A stretch of 64,000 nt of DNA from CAYSCS01 sp964429695 (GTDB lineage Bacteria; Acidobacteriota; Aminicenantia; Aminicenantales; Aminicenantaceae), in contig CAYSCS010000101.1 of assembly GCA_964429695.1 (NCBI GenBank), positions 1 through 64,000 on the forward strand. The letters are read 5' to 3'. The notes under the pieces were generated by a model. It was not told the DNA's origin. It did no database searches and saw nothing but the letters and a program-made list of their open reading frames with translations. The translations under genes were made by a program, and so were the position numbers. Of this stretch, positions 9,058 through 18,482 are shown in pieces (the first letter of the stretch is position 1; each line of letters starts with the position of its first letter).

Positions 9058-10503
9058 TTAAAAGTTGACCTTAGTCGTCAGATAAACCATGCGATCGTTA
9101 CGAAATGATCCAAACTTAGTCCTTTCTCTCTCTCCACTTGCAAGAATAGCTCCTGCTAGAAAAACCAGTGCATCATGAAGCTTGTACTCTAAGGAGGGGA
9201 GAAAAATTGATGAGCTTTTCTCAGAAGATAATTCTATGAGTGCAGAAAGTCCCACTTCCAAATCGCCATTCATGGTCAAAAATTCAACCCTTTGTGACAA
9301 ATAATCACCCAGCTCTCCAAAAAACATGCCATTCTTTAGGCCGAAAATGCTTTTGCTTCTTGAGCTAAAACAAGCCTCATCAAAAAGCCCGTGTAAATAT
9401 TGAAGATTAAGATAAAGTCCGCTGCCGAGATTAAAAGTATAGTCTCCCCCTAAAACAACCTGCCAGTAACTATTTGAGAAGAGGGGAAATTGAAGATTCA
9501 CAAGAAACGGTTCACCATTGAGTAAAAATGGGCCTTCATACCCTGCCTTTACTTTTTCTGGTTGAACATAAGCAAGCTCCGCCCAGCACCCTAAGGACGC
9601 CAATTCACCACCAAGGTCAAGCCCGAAAACTTCCTTTTCTGGAAATCTAAAATAAACTTGAGTAGCATCAATCTCATGAGGGAAGCCAGATTTTATGTAA
9701 TATACATAAGGTAGGTGGAAATTTCCTCGATAATAGCTTAGGGATACATCGACTTTAGAAACTACAGTGGCGAACCTTAACCCAAAGTTTGTGTTCTTCA
9801 GTGCCTTTTTCTCTCTCTGAACAATAAACTCTGCTCCCTGAAGTTGAGGAAAACCAGCTTCGAGCATCTTTGTAAATCCGTGGGGAAGCGGAGAATACTG
9901 CCTCGAAAGAAGCCAGACAAGTTGAAATTTCCCCATTCGCCCCAGATAATATTCAAAATTAAAAGCAACCTGGGGTCTGCGTTCCAAAAAATAATCAGGG
10001 TCAAAAATTAAAAAATTGGCGAAATCCAAGGGATTGAGATTATCTATGACGTTGAGCTTATCAGCAGAACCCCAAGAGATTCTCTGTTTACCCACAGTTA
10101 AGTCTAACTTCCTAAAAAGAAAACGAGAAATTTTGAGATAGGCTTCATAAACAGAAAGCTCAAATGGTTCAACATCTGCAAATCCACCAACTTGCGAAGC
10201 CTCAGGAAATATTGTTTTTGAATAAAGAGAATCAGGGCTGGCGAAAGCATCTATCCTAATGAAGGTAGAAACATTCTCAGAGACATTTGCTGTCAGGGAA
10301 AATCTTGATTCCAATCTTTTACAGGCAAAATCTCCGCTTTCGTGGAAAAAATAAGGCCCCTTCTGATTATCCGATGCGTAAAAAGAGAAAAACAACTTGA
10401 TCAATCCCCTGAAATCGAATTTGGTTTGGGCGCCTAAATTGATTGCGGTGAAAAGGCTGAGACCCATAATCATCACCATCCATTTCTTGAACCTTGTTTT
10501 CAT
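9058..10503 (-). CDS. Predicted outer-membrane beta-barrel (DUF1302-like) of an MMPL export operon
   Basis: The 481-residue protein has a signal peptide (residues 1-25, ending NLGAQ). Alternating amphipathic strands follow, with motifs LDLTVGKQRISWGSADKLN and NPLDFANFLIFDPDYFLERR, which resemble DUF1302-type porins. The final residue is phenylalanine (VYLTTKVNF), as in proteins inserted by the BAM complex. It is the last gene of a four-gene minus-strand series: TetR, MMPL/RND transporter, LolA-like protein, this barrel, with only 21 bases to the preceding gene. A GGGGGG stretch precedes the ATG. DUF1302, LolA-like and MMPL genes recur together in other bacteria. The combination suggests movement of a lipid or other hydrophobic molecule to the outer membrane. 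That role is inferred. Confidence 0.75.
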   Translation of the reverse strand: MKTRFKKWMVMIMGLSLFTAINLGAQTKFDFRGLIKLFFSFYASDNQKGPYFFHESGDFACKRLESRFSLTANVSENVSTFIRIDAFASPDSLYSKTIFPEASQVGGFADVEPFELSVYEAYLKISRFLFRKLDLTVGKQRISWGSADKLNVIDNLNPLDFANFLIFDPDYFLERRPQVAFNFEYYLGRMGKFQLVWLLSRQYSPLPHGFTKMLEAGFPQLQGAEFIVQREKKALKNTNFGLRFATVVSKVDVSLSYYRGNFHLPYVYYIKSGFPHEIDATQVYFRFPEKEVFGLDLGGELASLGCWAELAYVQPEKVKAGYEGPFLLNGEPFLVNLQFPLFSNSYWQVVLGGDYTFNLGSGLYLNLQYLHGLFDEACFSSRSKSIFGLKNGMFFGELGDYLSQRVEFLTMNGDLEVGLSALIELSSEKSSSIFLPSLEYKLHDALVFLAGAILASGERERTKFGSFRNDRMVYLTTKVNF

Positions 10504-10524
10504 TTTTTACCCCCCAATTCTTAA

Positions 10525-11316
10525 CTATTGACTTAGCATGCTCCTTTTCAAAAATCTTTCAGTAAATATTTCTTCATCGATTACTTGATCCACCTTTATT
10601 TCTTTCATTTCTAGAGAAGTTTCAGAACCCTTTTTTACATTTTTCATGATTATTTTTGTGGGAAGCCAGTATTTTCCTACTTGGCTGTTTTCTTGCTCCT
10701 CAACTTTGAAAAGTTCTCCTGAATCATCATACAGCTCAAGCCTGACTGGCATCTTGCTCTCCTTGGAGACCAACATTTTTATTCTTGAGTAAGGTTTTTT
10801 TACATCTGCCTTTCGTTTGAGCTCGAGTTCCCAGTGTGTTTCTTCCTCCCTTATAAGCTCGGCCCAAAAAAAGGTGGAAAACTCTGAGACACCGAGGTCT
10901 TCATAAGAAAAATCAGAGCCGACAAAGCTTTCTCTCTTGTTGTGTGAGGCAATGCGGCGAATTCTCTTAAATTCGGGAAGGTAAAGATACATTTGAGTCT
11001 CAGAGAGAACTAGAAGACCCACATCCCTAACATCCGGTGGAGAAGTGAATTTCATCAAGCGCCAATCTTCGGCTTTAAGATTATTCTTTGTCCAAACCCG
11101 AAGCTCTCTTCTTCTTATTTCACCTCTTGAGGTTTTTATCTCCATTATCATCTTAACCTGGACATTCTCAGGGGCAAGCTCTCCACTTGTGACCTGGTCA
11201 ACCTCCCTCAGAATTTCTTCACCCCTCTCATCAAGCGCAATGAGAAATTTAAGAGGCAAAAGGCAGCTTAAACTAAGAATGATTAATGGAAAAAGATAAG
11301 TCATTATCTTTTTCAT
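10525..11316 (-). CDS. Outer membrane lipoprotein-sorting-like (LolA-like fold) periplasmic protein
   Basis: The 263-residue exported protein has a signal peptide or N-terminal anchor (residues 1-27). The mature part carries the stretches FTSPPDVRDVGLLVLSE and FVGSDFSYEDLGVSEF, which are characteristic of the LolA_like family (outer membrane lipoprotein-sorting protein, pfam17131 type). LolA-fold proteins have a hydrophobic half-barrel that carries acyl chains through the periplasm. An AGGAGG sequence lies upstream of the ATG at 11316. It is placed 14 bases after the MMPL transporter stop and 21 bases before the barrel gene, so it is certainly co-transcribed. Its likely job is to receive a lipidic substrate from the transporter. 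It is not the housekeeping LolA. Confidence 0.82.
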   Translation of the reverse strand: MKKIMTYLFPLIILSLSCLLPLKFLIALDERGEEILREVDQVTSGELAPENVQVKMIMEIKTSRGEIRRRELRVWTKNNLKAEDWRLMKFTSPPDVRDVGLLVLSETQMYLYLPEFKRIRRIASHNKRESFVGSDFSYEDLGVSEFSTFFWAELIREEETHWELELKRKADVKKPYSRIKMLVSKESKMPVRLELYDDSGELFKVEEQENSQVGKYWLPTKIIMKNVKKGSETSLEMKEIKVDQVIDEEIFTERFLKRSMLSQ

Positions 11317-11330
11317 TGGATTCCTCCTTC

Positions 11331-14198
11331 TTAAATTCTAGATTTTAAAAGTAAAGCAGGAAGAAAGGTTAATGCAGAGAAGGCTGCAAGGAACATAGAC
11401 CCTACCATTATTCCTCCAAAGTAACGAAGTGGACTCATTGAAGAGAAGAGCAGCACTGCAAACCCTGACATTACTGCAACAGAGTTAGCCACTATAGCCC
11501 TACCCTTGTTCCTGTAGGCAAGCTCTATCGCTTCTCCCTTCAAAAGACCCTCTTTAAGTCCCTTATTAAATGCATGGAGGAAATGGATGGAATAATCAAT
11601 CCCGACTCCTATGGAAACAGAGGCTACCATCATCGTCACATAATCAAGGGGAATACCAGCCAACCCGAAATATCCATAGATTATACCGAGAGTAAAAACG
11701 ACGGGAGTAAGCGAAATGATGGCAAGAATAAATGAACGTCTTAAAAAGAGCATAATCAGAAAAATCAATGCCAGAGCGAGAGCAAATGACTGAATTTGAG
11801 AAACAAAAAGAAAATGGTCAAGTTGAGTCAAAACAGGGGGTAAGCCACTTTGACCTATGAACTCAAAGGTAATTCTTCTTTCTTCATCCTCGATTATTCC
11901 CGTGAATTCCGCAACGATTTTTTTAGGAAGAACTGCCAAATCATCGGCAATTTCAAAAAAAAGCCCCCTTAGCCTTTTTTGAAAATTGGGATTTTCTCTT
12001 ACCTCGAGGGGAAAAAACTCTCTCAGCGCCGCTGAGGCTCTCTCGACAAAAACTCGCTCCAAAGCTTCATTAATGCGGAGGATTATCGTAGTGGAAACTT
12101 CCTCACCAATCCTTTCATCGTAGATCCCCTCTGGGATAGAGGAAGATATGATTTCAATTAAATTTTTTTCTTCAAACCACCCAGAATTCAAAAATTGTTT
12201 AATCCGGGAAGCAAGCTTCTCCTTAGCCATTAAAGACATTTCAAAATCAAAGGAAGAAGAATAGAGGAAAGAATTTATTTCTTTTTCTGCCCTAGCAATG
12301 ACTTCTCTATCCGAAACTTCAGGCCACTTATCAATAACTCTGAGGAGCCTTTCTCTCGCTTTTTCTTTATTAAATCTAAATTTAGGAGCATATCTTTCGA
12401 GAAGCCAGCTCATTTCTTCAATGAGATATGAGGCTTCCTTTTTTCTCAAAGTCTGTCTTTCTTTTTCCGGGAGTGAAGAAAGTCTTATTTCTGAATAACT
12501 GGTATTCATCTCATTCAAGAGAAACTCCTCAATCCTCTTCCTCAGTTTCCACTGAAAATTAGTGTTTGCAGAGGAAGTTCTCGAAAAAACCAAGGCTTCT
12601 CGGAAATCTTCACTTATGATCTGCCTCAATTCATCTCTCCCTTCCAAGAAAAGCCAGAGATTTTCAACCTGTCCCTCCGTGACCGGGAGTGCAAAACGGT
12701 CATTCATTTTTTCATTGAGCTCTCTGATTAACTCAACCACAGAGAAGGGTAAGCCACATTCGGGAAGGGAAGTCATAAAATTTTCTGCTCGCCGCAAGAC
12801 CCGGAGAGCCCCCGCGGTCTTCACGTTTTCAGTTTTAAAATAAAGGGTCAAGGGGCTTGCCCCGTCGAAATATTTTCTGACAATTGAATCAGATATCTGG
12901 GGTTCACTATTCTCTGGGAAATAAGAAGTGAAATTGACTTCTCTTTTAATGCGAGGAATCCAAGAGATGAAGAAGAGAAAGAGGACAATACAGGAAATGA
13001 TGATTACCCCAGGGTGTGATGAAACTTTCCTGTAAAGAAAGTAAAGGGCTCTAGAGCTAATGAGGGAAACGTTTATTCTTGTTTTTTTCTTTTTTTCGGG
13101 GATTAAATAACATGAAAAAGGAATCAAGGAAAGAGAAAGGAACATCGCCGCGAAAATACCTGCCATGGCAAAAAGGCCAAATTCCATTATTATTTTTAGC
13201 CTAGCGGTTAAAAATGAGGCAAAACCAGCCATTGTGGTTCCAGCTGCGAGAATAACGGGTAAAAAGATGCGAGCCGTAGCGTGATAAACCATCAGTTCCC
13301 TTCCCGCACCAAAATTCTCACTTTGCTCCAAAGAATTCACCACATGAATCCCATAAGCAGACCCAAGAGCCACCAACAATACTGGAAGAGCAGGCGTCAT
13401 CAAGTTCATCGGAATTTTAAAAATTGCCATGAGTCCAAAAACCCAGATCGATGAAATCCAAACAACTGACGAGGGTAAAAGGATGGCTCTTAATCTGCGA
13501 AAGTTTAAATAAAGAACAATCAATATGGTAACCACGATGAGGGGGACAAGAAGAAAAAGGTCTCTTCTTAAATACTTATCTGCATAATAGGTGAAGCAAG
13601 GCTCGCCTGAAAAATGAACTTCTGCCAATCGAGAAAGATGCTTCCTCATAGTTGAACTTACAATTTCCTCAAAAGTCTTGGAAGTATCGACTCCACTCTG
13701 AAGATAGACCGCCACTCCCAGCCACTGTGCATCACTGGAGATGAAGGTATTGAGATAGGACTCTTTGGAGAGAGCCTCTTTCTTTTTCAGCTCCACAAAA
13801 GAAGGGTCTTCGGGCACTTCTTCTATAAAATCAGATATGATCAGCCCATCTTCAGAAACCTGGATATAGGGAGCATGGATGATAGAGGTCACAGTGAATA
13901 TTTCTTTCTTGGTTTTGAGTTCCTCGCATGCTGTCTTTAAAGCCTTGAGGACCTCTTGTCTGAATGTCTCACCTTCTTTTGCTTTGATGGTGATAAGAAC
14001 CATCTCATTAGAACCGAATTTCTCTCCCGTGTCGAGGAAGAGCCTCATCACTTCATCTTTCTCTGGTAACCAGGTAGTAAACCTGTTTTCCGAGGAGATA
14101 TTTTTTATTTGAGAGCCTAAAATCAAGGTAATAAAAAAGAGAAGAAGGATAGATATCCAGCTATTTTTGATAATCTTAAGAAACACCTTTCTCATCAT
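11331..14198 (-). CDS. MMPL/RND-family transporter
   Basis: The 955-residue inner-membrane protein has the two-fold RND layout. Each half has one leading transmembrane helix (about residues 13-30 and 395-413), a large periplasmic domain and a cluster of five helices. The second cluster contains SIGVGIDYSIHFLHAF, where the intramembrane aspartate is part of the proton relay in the family. The first half has the equivalent ALGSAYGIHVVNSLEQ without the acidic residue. The second periplasmic domain is unusually long and rich in charged helices (about 450-780). MMPL proteins move lipids or other hydrophobic compounds using the proton gradient. An operator-like palindrome lies 16-31 bases before the start. 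It starts 54 bases after the TetR gene and is followed closely by the LolA-like and barrel genes. Confidence 0.88.
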   Translation of the reverse strand: MMRKVFLKIIKNSWISILLLFFITLILGSQIKNISSENRFTTWLPEKDEVMRLFLDTGEKFGSNEMVLITIKAKEGETFRQEVLKALKTACEELKTKKEIFTVTSIIHAPYIQVSEDGLIISDFIEEVPEDPSFVELKKKEALSKESYLNTFISSDAQWLGVAVYLQSGVDTSKTFEEIVSSTMRKHLSRLAEVHFSGEPCFTYYADKYLRRDLFLLVPLIVVTILIVLYLNFRRLRAILLPSSVVWISSIWVFGLMAIFKIPMNLMTPALPVLLVALGSAYGIHVVNSLEQSENFGAGRELMVYHATARIFLPVILAAGTTMAGFASFLTARLKIIMEFGLFAMAGIFAAMFLSLSLIPFSCYLIPEKKKKTRINVSLISSRALYFLYRKVSSHPGVIIISCIVLFLFFISWIPRIKREVNFTSYFPENSEPQISDSIVRKYFDGASPLTLYFKTENVKTAGALRVLRRAENFMTSLPECGLPFSVVELIRELNEKMNDRFALPVTEGQVENLWLFLEGRDELRQIISEDFREALVFSRTSSANTNFQWKLRKRIEEFLLNEMNTSYSEIRLSSLPEKERQTLRKKEASYLIEEMSWLLERYAPKFRFNKEKARERLLRVIDKWPEVSDREVIARAEKEINSFLYSSSFDFEMSLMAKEKLASRIKQFLNSGWFEEKNLIEIISSSIPEGIYDERIGEEVSTTIILRINEALERVFVERASAALREFFPLEVRENPNFQKRLRGLFFEIADDLAVLPKKIVAEFTGIIEDEERRITFEFIGQSGLPPVLTQLDHFLFVSQIQSFALALALIFLIMLFLRRSFILAIISLTPVVFTLGIIYGYFGLAGIPLDYVTMMVASVSIGVGIDYSIHFLHAFNKGLKEGLLKGEAIELAYRNKGRAIVANSVAVMSGFAVLLFSSMSPLRYFGGIMVGSMFLAAFSALTFLPALLLKSRI

Positions 14199-14213
14199 TT
14201 TCTATTCTATAAA

Positions 14214-14229
14214 GAGTGAATATTCACTC
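14214..14229. promoter_or_regulatory. TetR operator 1 (16-bp perfect palindrome)
   Basis: GAGTGAATATTCACTC is a perfect dyad. An identical copy lies at 14878-14893 before the TetR gene. It sits between the TetR stop and the MMPL start codon, and its TGAATATTCA core is typical of TetR-family targets. It probably controls the transporter genes separately from, or in addition to, the upstream promoter. Confidence 0.8.
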
Positions 14230-14251
14230 ACTTTGGGGTGTAATTTTTCTT

Positions 14252-14869
14252 TTAATCTCCTTTATCTCCTTCTACGAGGCCCTGCAGATATTGTTCTAGA
14301 AGCTTTTCTCCTATTTTCATTAAAGAAATTTCCCTTTTTTTTATTGTCCAGTAAGAAAAAGCCGTATAAATTATCCCTAAAAAATGGATGGCTGCAATAT
14401 CTGGGTCCACATCTTTCTTCAACTTGTGGTGCTTTATACCTTCTTCGATGGTTTTCTTTATAAAATTTATTATCTCTGCAGTTAAAAGCTCGAGCTTCTC
14501 TAAAAGGGAACTCTCACCCAGATGAATTTCATCTGAATAAATTATCCGAAAAATCCCTGGATACTGCTCAAGAAACTCAAGGTGTAACTCAAGAAGCTTG
14601 TTCAAGCCATCCTCCACATCAGTCATGTTTTTTTCAACTTCGCTGAATTGACGCTTGGCTTCAAGCAGGGTATCGTCCAGGATGAATCCTATCAGCTCCT
14701 TTTTCGATTTAAAATGTCTGTAGAGCGCAGATTCTACAAACCCGACTTCCTTAGCCAAGCGAGCCACAGTCAAGCTTTTAATCCCTCCTTCATCGATTAT
14801 TCTCAAGGCAGAAGTGATGATCTCGTTCTTCCTTCCTACATCTCTTTCAGAAAAAAAAGATTTCTTCAT
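14252..14869 (-). CDS. TetR-family transcriptional repressor of the MMPL operon
   Basis: The 205-residue protein has an N-terminal TetR helix-turn-helix at about residues 12-58: IITSALRIIDEGGIKSLTV followed by LAKEVGFVESALYRHFKSK. A helical ligand-binding domain (about 80-200) follows. Divergent ligand domains in this family bind small hydrophobic effectors, so a substrate of the adjacent exporter could be the inducer; this is inference. Two identical palindromes, one overlapping its own transcription start and one before the MMPL gene, suggest autorepression together with repression of the exporter. The start at 14869 lies 9 bases from the upstream operator and has no clear Shine-Dalgarno sequence. 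Confidence 0.92.
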   Translation of the reverse strand: MKKSFFSERDVGRKNEIITSALRIIDEGGIKSLTVARLAKEVGFVESALYRHFKSKKELIGFILDDTLLEAKRQFSEVEKNMTDVEDGLNKLLELHLEFLEQYPGIFRIIYSDEIHLGESSLLEKLELLTAEIINFIKKTIEEGIKHHKLKKDVDPDIAAIHFLGIIYTAFSYWTIKKREISLMKIGEKLLEQYLQGLVEGDKGD

Positions 14870-14877
14870 TTTATTAA

Positions 14878-14923
14878 GAGTGAATATTCACTCACATTTT
14901 AGCAGAAAATATTTTTTTGTCAA
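14878..14923 (-). promoter_or_regulatory. TetR promoter with overlapping operator 2
   Basis: On the minus strand TTGACA (14923-14918), a 16-base spacer and TAAAAT (14901-14896) form a good sigma-70 promoter. The palindrome GAGTGAATATTCACTC at 14878-14893 follows immediately and covers the predicted start site near 14889. Repressor binding there would block transcription initiation. Confidence 0.8.
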
Positions 14924-15790
14924 GATTCTGGATGGGGTTAGGATATTAAAGACACCTTTGCCTTAAAGTTTTAAACAAGCACATTTTCTTTATCAGGAAT
15001 TCCGATAGATTGCAAAATGAAGAAAGGCGGAATGAGTAATCCCTAAGTTAGCTTAGGCTAAGATATATTCTAAGTTAAGGCTTTTCTAAAGACCTCCCCT
15101 GTTTCGAAAGTATAGCAACCTAGCCCAGGGAGAGGACTGGCTTAGAATCTCTATGTAATTGATTCGTTGCCTCACGAGAAAATCTATATAAAATTATCTT
15201 GCCTTCTGGCGATCTAGCTTTATAATTTCAGAAAAGAGATTAGCCTCAAGTTAAGACAAAAGAGTAGAAATGAAAGTTAGGCAGAGAGTGTTGAAAAGAT
15301 AGCCTGGGGGTTGCGGCATAGAGGGAAGAGGGTAAAAAAGCCTGTTTGGGGGTGGATCCGAAAACAAGAAGGGCTTCCTCTTCCAAACTGGATACTTTGT
15401 TTATTAAAATTTATCTAGCTCTAATCATTGCAAATCTTACCCTTTCTTTTAGAGCAAAGAGAAATGCCTGAATATTGAAGAAGGAGGGCTTATTTCTCAT
15501 CGTTGCTAACCTTACTCTTTCTTGGGCTTCACCTTGCGAAAAAATACATAATTAGACATATTCTTACGAGTCCATTTTTCTGAAGGCAAGAACCCCTGAA
15601 ATCATCTAATTGGGATGCGCAGGAAAGAGAAGTTCAAGGGAAGAAGGTCCAATCTACCCCAATTTCTGTTCGTTATCATTTATCATTTTTTTAATTTTTA
15701 TTAAGAATTTTTAATTCTTGTTTACAAATAAATCTTCTTCAAAGATAATTTCCTCAATCAAGGACATTATAGGAGGAGAAAGGAGGAAAA
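14924..15790. other. Gene-free region before the S9 peptidase
   Basis: This stretch of about 870 bases has no ORF I recognise. It contains an imperfect dyad around 15043-15060 (CTAAGTTAGCTTAGG-like) and two loosely similar segments near 15426 and 15500 (ATTGCAAATCTTACCCTTTC versus TCGTTGCTAACCTTACTCTT). An AGGAGG at 15781-15786 serves the next gene. Confidence 0.5.
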
Positions 15791-18103
15791 TTGTTCCTAA
15801 AGAGAACTTCATTGCTTTTTCTTCTCTTTTCTTTAGTCTTTGTCTTCTCTCTTATGCTCCAGGAGGATGCCCTGGGTGAAACTCGAGATGAAATCTACAA
15901 ACTTTACCTCGAGGTTGCTCTCTCCAACAGGGTTTCTGAATTCATAAAAGGAGGGGTAATTTTGAAGCCCAACTGGATGGCCGACGGGTCAAGCTTCTTT
16001 TATGCTGAGCAGGAAGAAGAAAAGACAATAATCTATAAGATTAATCCGGAAAAGAAAACCAAGGAGCCTCTTTTCGATAACGAAGGCTTAAGGAAGGCTC
16101 TAACCCTTGAACTCGGCCATGAGCCCTCAGGAAAAGGAATCCCCTTTTCTCAATTTGAATTTTTAGAGGGAGAAAGAAGAGTAAAATTTATGGTGGAGGG
16201 GAAAGAATTTCTTCTCGACCTCAAAACACATGAAATCCAGAAGCTTCCGCCTCTTTCGGAGGAAGAAAAAAACAGGAAGAAATTCTTGATACCAAAGCAG
16301 TTCAAGGCCTTTCTAGGGAACGAGACAAAGGAAATCCTTTCACCTGGGGGAAAATTTTTCGCAGGAATCAAGGATTTTAATCTGTATCTAAGGTCGACTG
16401 AAGACAACACCATCCTCTTTCTGACTGATGAAGGAAGAGAAGGATATGCCTGGGATTTGTGGAATGCATCTCCGCTCTGGTCCCCCGATGGCTCGAGGCT
16501 CATTCTAACAAAGGTAGATTGGCGAGAAATGCCTAAGATTCCACTTGTCAACTGGCTTAAACAAAGAGAAGATGTCGATTGGGTCATCTACTCCAAGGCA
16601 GGTGAATCACTCTGGAAGAGCGAGCTCTATGTAATAGACATAAATTCAAAAAAGAAGGTTAAAATTGAAATCGGTGACCTCAGGAACCACTTCATCTCTA
16701 TAGTCGACTGGCTTCCGCAAGGTGAGGAGTTTCTCTTCTTCATTGTCGACCGTGAATTCAAGAAGCTTGAGCTTATGAAAGCAAACGCCTTCACAGGAGT
16801 GGCTCAGAAGATTCTCACCGAAACCGAGGAGACACAACTCCACCTAGACCCTTTTCAAAGGATGGAGATTAAATTTCTTGAGGGAGGGAGGAAATTTATT
16901 TGGATGTCTGAAAGGGATGGCTGGAATCATCTTTACCTCTATGAAACAGGAGGAAGGCTAATTAGAAGGCTCACGGAAGGGAATTTTCCTGTCTCTGAGA
17001 TTAAAAAAGTGGATGAAAAGAGAGGCTGGGTCTACTTCATGGCTCAGGTTGACCAGACTCGTCCCTATGACCTTCACCTCTGCAGGGTGAATCTTAGGAA
17101 CGGGAAATTTGAGAGGCTCACTGAGGCTCAAGGGGAGCATCTCATCCACATCTCTCCCTCTTCTGAATTTTTCCTGGATGTTCATTCTTCACTCACCCGA
17201 CCCCCAAAAACTGAACTCCGCACCTCCGAGGGAAAACATGTCATGGTCATAACAGAAGCTCGCATCGATGTCCTCAACCAAAAATTAAAATGGGTTCCCC
17301 CTGAAGAATTTACGGTGAAGGCAGCCGATGGGGAAACACTCCTCTATGGAGTAATCTTCAAGCCTTACGACTTTAACCCCAGCAAAAAATATCCCATCCT
17401 TGATTATATCTACAACGTTCCCCATGCTACCATCGTTCCTCGTAATATGTATTCAGCCCTCCTAACGCCCGAGGCAGCCGTCGCTCAGCTTGGATTCATT
17501 CTGTTCATGCTCGATGGCAGAGGAACATCAGGCAGAGGGAAGGCTTTTCAGGATGCCTCCTACGGGAAACTAGGACAGATTGAAATTGCTGACCATGTGG
17601 CCGGGCTCAAACAACTTGCAGAACAGAGAGAATACATAGACTTAAATAGAGTTGGAATTTACGGAATCTCCTATGGCGGTTACCTTACCCTCCGCGCCAT
17701 GCTTGTGGAGCCCGATTTCTTCAAGGTCGGAGTAGCCACGGCACCGATGGTAGACCCTGAAGAAATCATGAGTTATACTGAGCATTACCTGGGACTTCCC
17801 CAAAAAAATAAAAAGGCATATCAAGAATCATCCTGCCTTCATCTTGCTCCTCGTCTCCAAGGAAGGCTCCTCCTCATCCATGGGACAAAAGACCAGAACG
17901 CACCCTTCTCCGGAACAATCAAGATGGCCGAAGCCCTCATCCGGGCCGGAAAGCCCTTCGAGATGCTCATCCTTCCTGAGGAAGCCCATGTTCCCTCTGG
18001 AATAAGAGGCAAATACTGGATCATGTACCAGCATCGTTACCTCGAAGAAAATCTTAAGGATTTCAAAGCCCCCCTCCCTTTCTGGGAGAAGAGAATAAGG
18101 TAG
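15791..18103 (+). CDS. S9-family serine peptidase (dipeptidyl-peptidase IV-like), secreted
   Basis: The 770-residue exported protein starts at a TTG just after AGGAGG (15781-15786). A hydrophobic signal peptide covers about residues 1-31. Residues about 45-500 form a beta-propeller of the DPP IV N-terminal type, with repeated SPDGSRL and WLPQGEEFLF-like blades. The alpha/beta-hydrolase domain occupies about 520-765. The catalytic triad can be read: Ser627 in GISYGGY, Asp701 in HGTKDQNAP and His733 in EEAHVPSG. DPP IV-type enzymes cleave dipeptides from peptide N-termini, often after proline. An Oar-type receptor follows on the same strand and another S9 peptidase lies beyond it. Specificity is not determinable here. 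Confidence 0.9.
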   Translation: MFLKRTSLLFLLFSLVFVFSLMLQEDALGETRDEIYKLYLEVALSNRVSEFIKGGVILKPNWMADGSSFFYAEQEEEKTIIYKINPEKKTKEPLFDNEGLRKALTLELGHEPSGKGIPFSQFEFLEGERRVKFMVEGKEFLLDLKTHEIQKLPPLSEEEKNRKKFLIPKQFKAFLGNETKEILSPGGKFFAGIKDFNLYLRSTEDNTILFLTDEGREGYAWDLWNASPLWSPDGSRLILTKVDWREMPKIPLVNWLKQREDVDWVIYSKAGESLWKSELYVIDINSKKKVKIEIGDLRNHFISIVDWLPQGEEFLFFIVDREFKKLELMKANAFTGVAQKILTETEETQLHLDPFQRMEIKFLEGGRKFIWMSERDGWNHLYLYETGGRLIRRLTEGNFPVSEIKKVDEKRGWVYFMAQVDQTRPYDLHLCRVNLRNGKFERLTEAQGEHLIHISPSSEFFLDVHSSLTRPPKTELRTSEGKHVMVITEARIDVLNQKLKWVPPEEFTVKAADGETLLYGVIFKPYDFNPSKKYPILDYIYNVPHATIVPRNMYSALLTPEAAVAQLGFILFMLDGRGTSGRGKAFQDASYGKLGQIEIADHVAGLKQLAEQREYIDLNRVGIYGISYGGYLTLRAMLVEPDFFKVGVATAPMVDPEEIMSYTEHYLGLPQKNKKAYQESSCLHLAPRLQGRLLLIHGTKDQNAPFSGTIKMAEALIRAGKPFEMLILPEEAHVPSGIRGKYWIMYQHRYLEENLKDFKAPLPFWEKRIR

Positions 18104-18482
18104 AAGAAAAGGCTTCTAAGGTAATTCATTTCGAATTAGAACTCATTGATTCTAAACGCTATTTCTTAAAAAAGAAAATCATAGCTCTGAGTTCACATAA
18201 TTTTAAAAGCGAGGAAAGATGAAAATTCAATAAATTGGATTTGATTCGATAATTTGGATTCAAGACTTAGGGAAGACAAAAATCATTTTTCTTGAAAAAA
18301 CTCATTCATTCTAATAAGATTGACTTTGGTTAAGATCTTGACATAAAATTTACTCAAATAAAAAAAGTGATTTCCAAAAAAAAATAAATTTTATTTAAAT
18401 TTTCATGAGAGGGGGTGATAAACGGAGAAGAAAATCAATCTTAGCTCATGGGGATTAAAGGTTAGATCAAAAGGGAGGGCAG
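18104..18482. other. AT-rich leader between the S9 peptidase and the receptor gene
   Basis: There is no coding signal. TTGACT at 18320-18325 and TTGACA at 18338-18343 are possible -35 boxes, each followed by A/T runs without a convincing -10. An AAGGGAGGG Shine-Dalgarno-like stretch lies just before the ATG at 18483. Confidence 0.4.
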
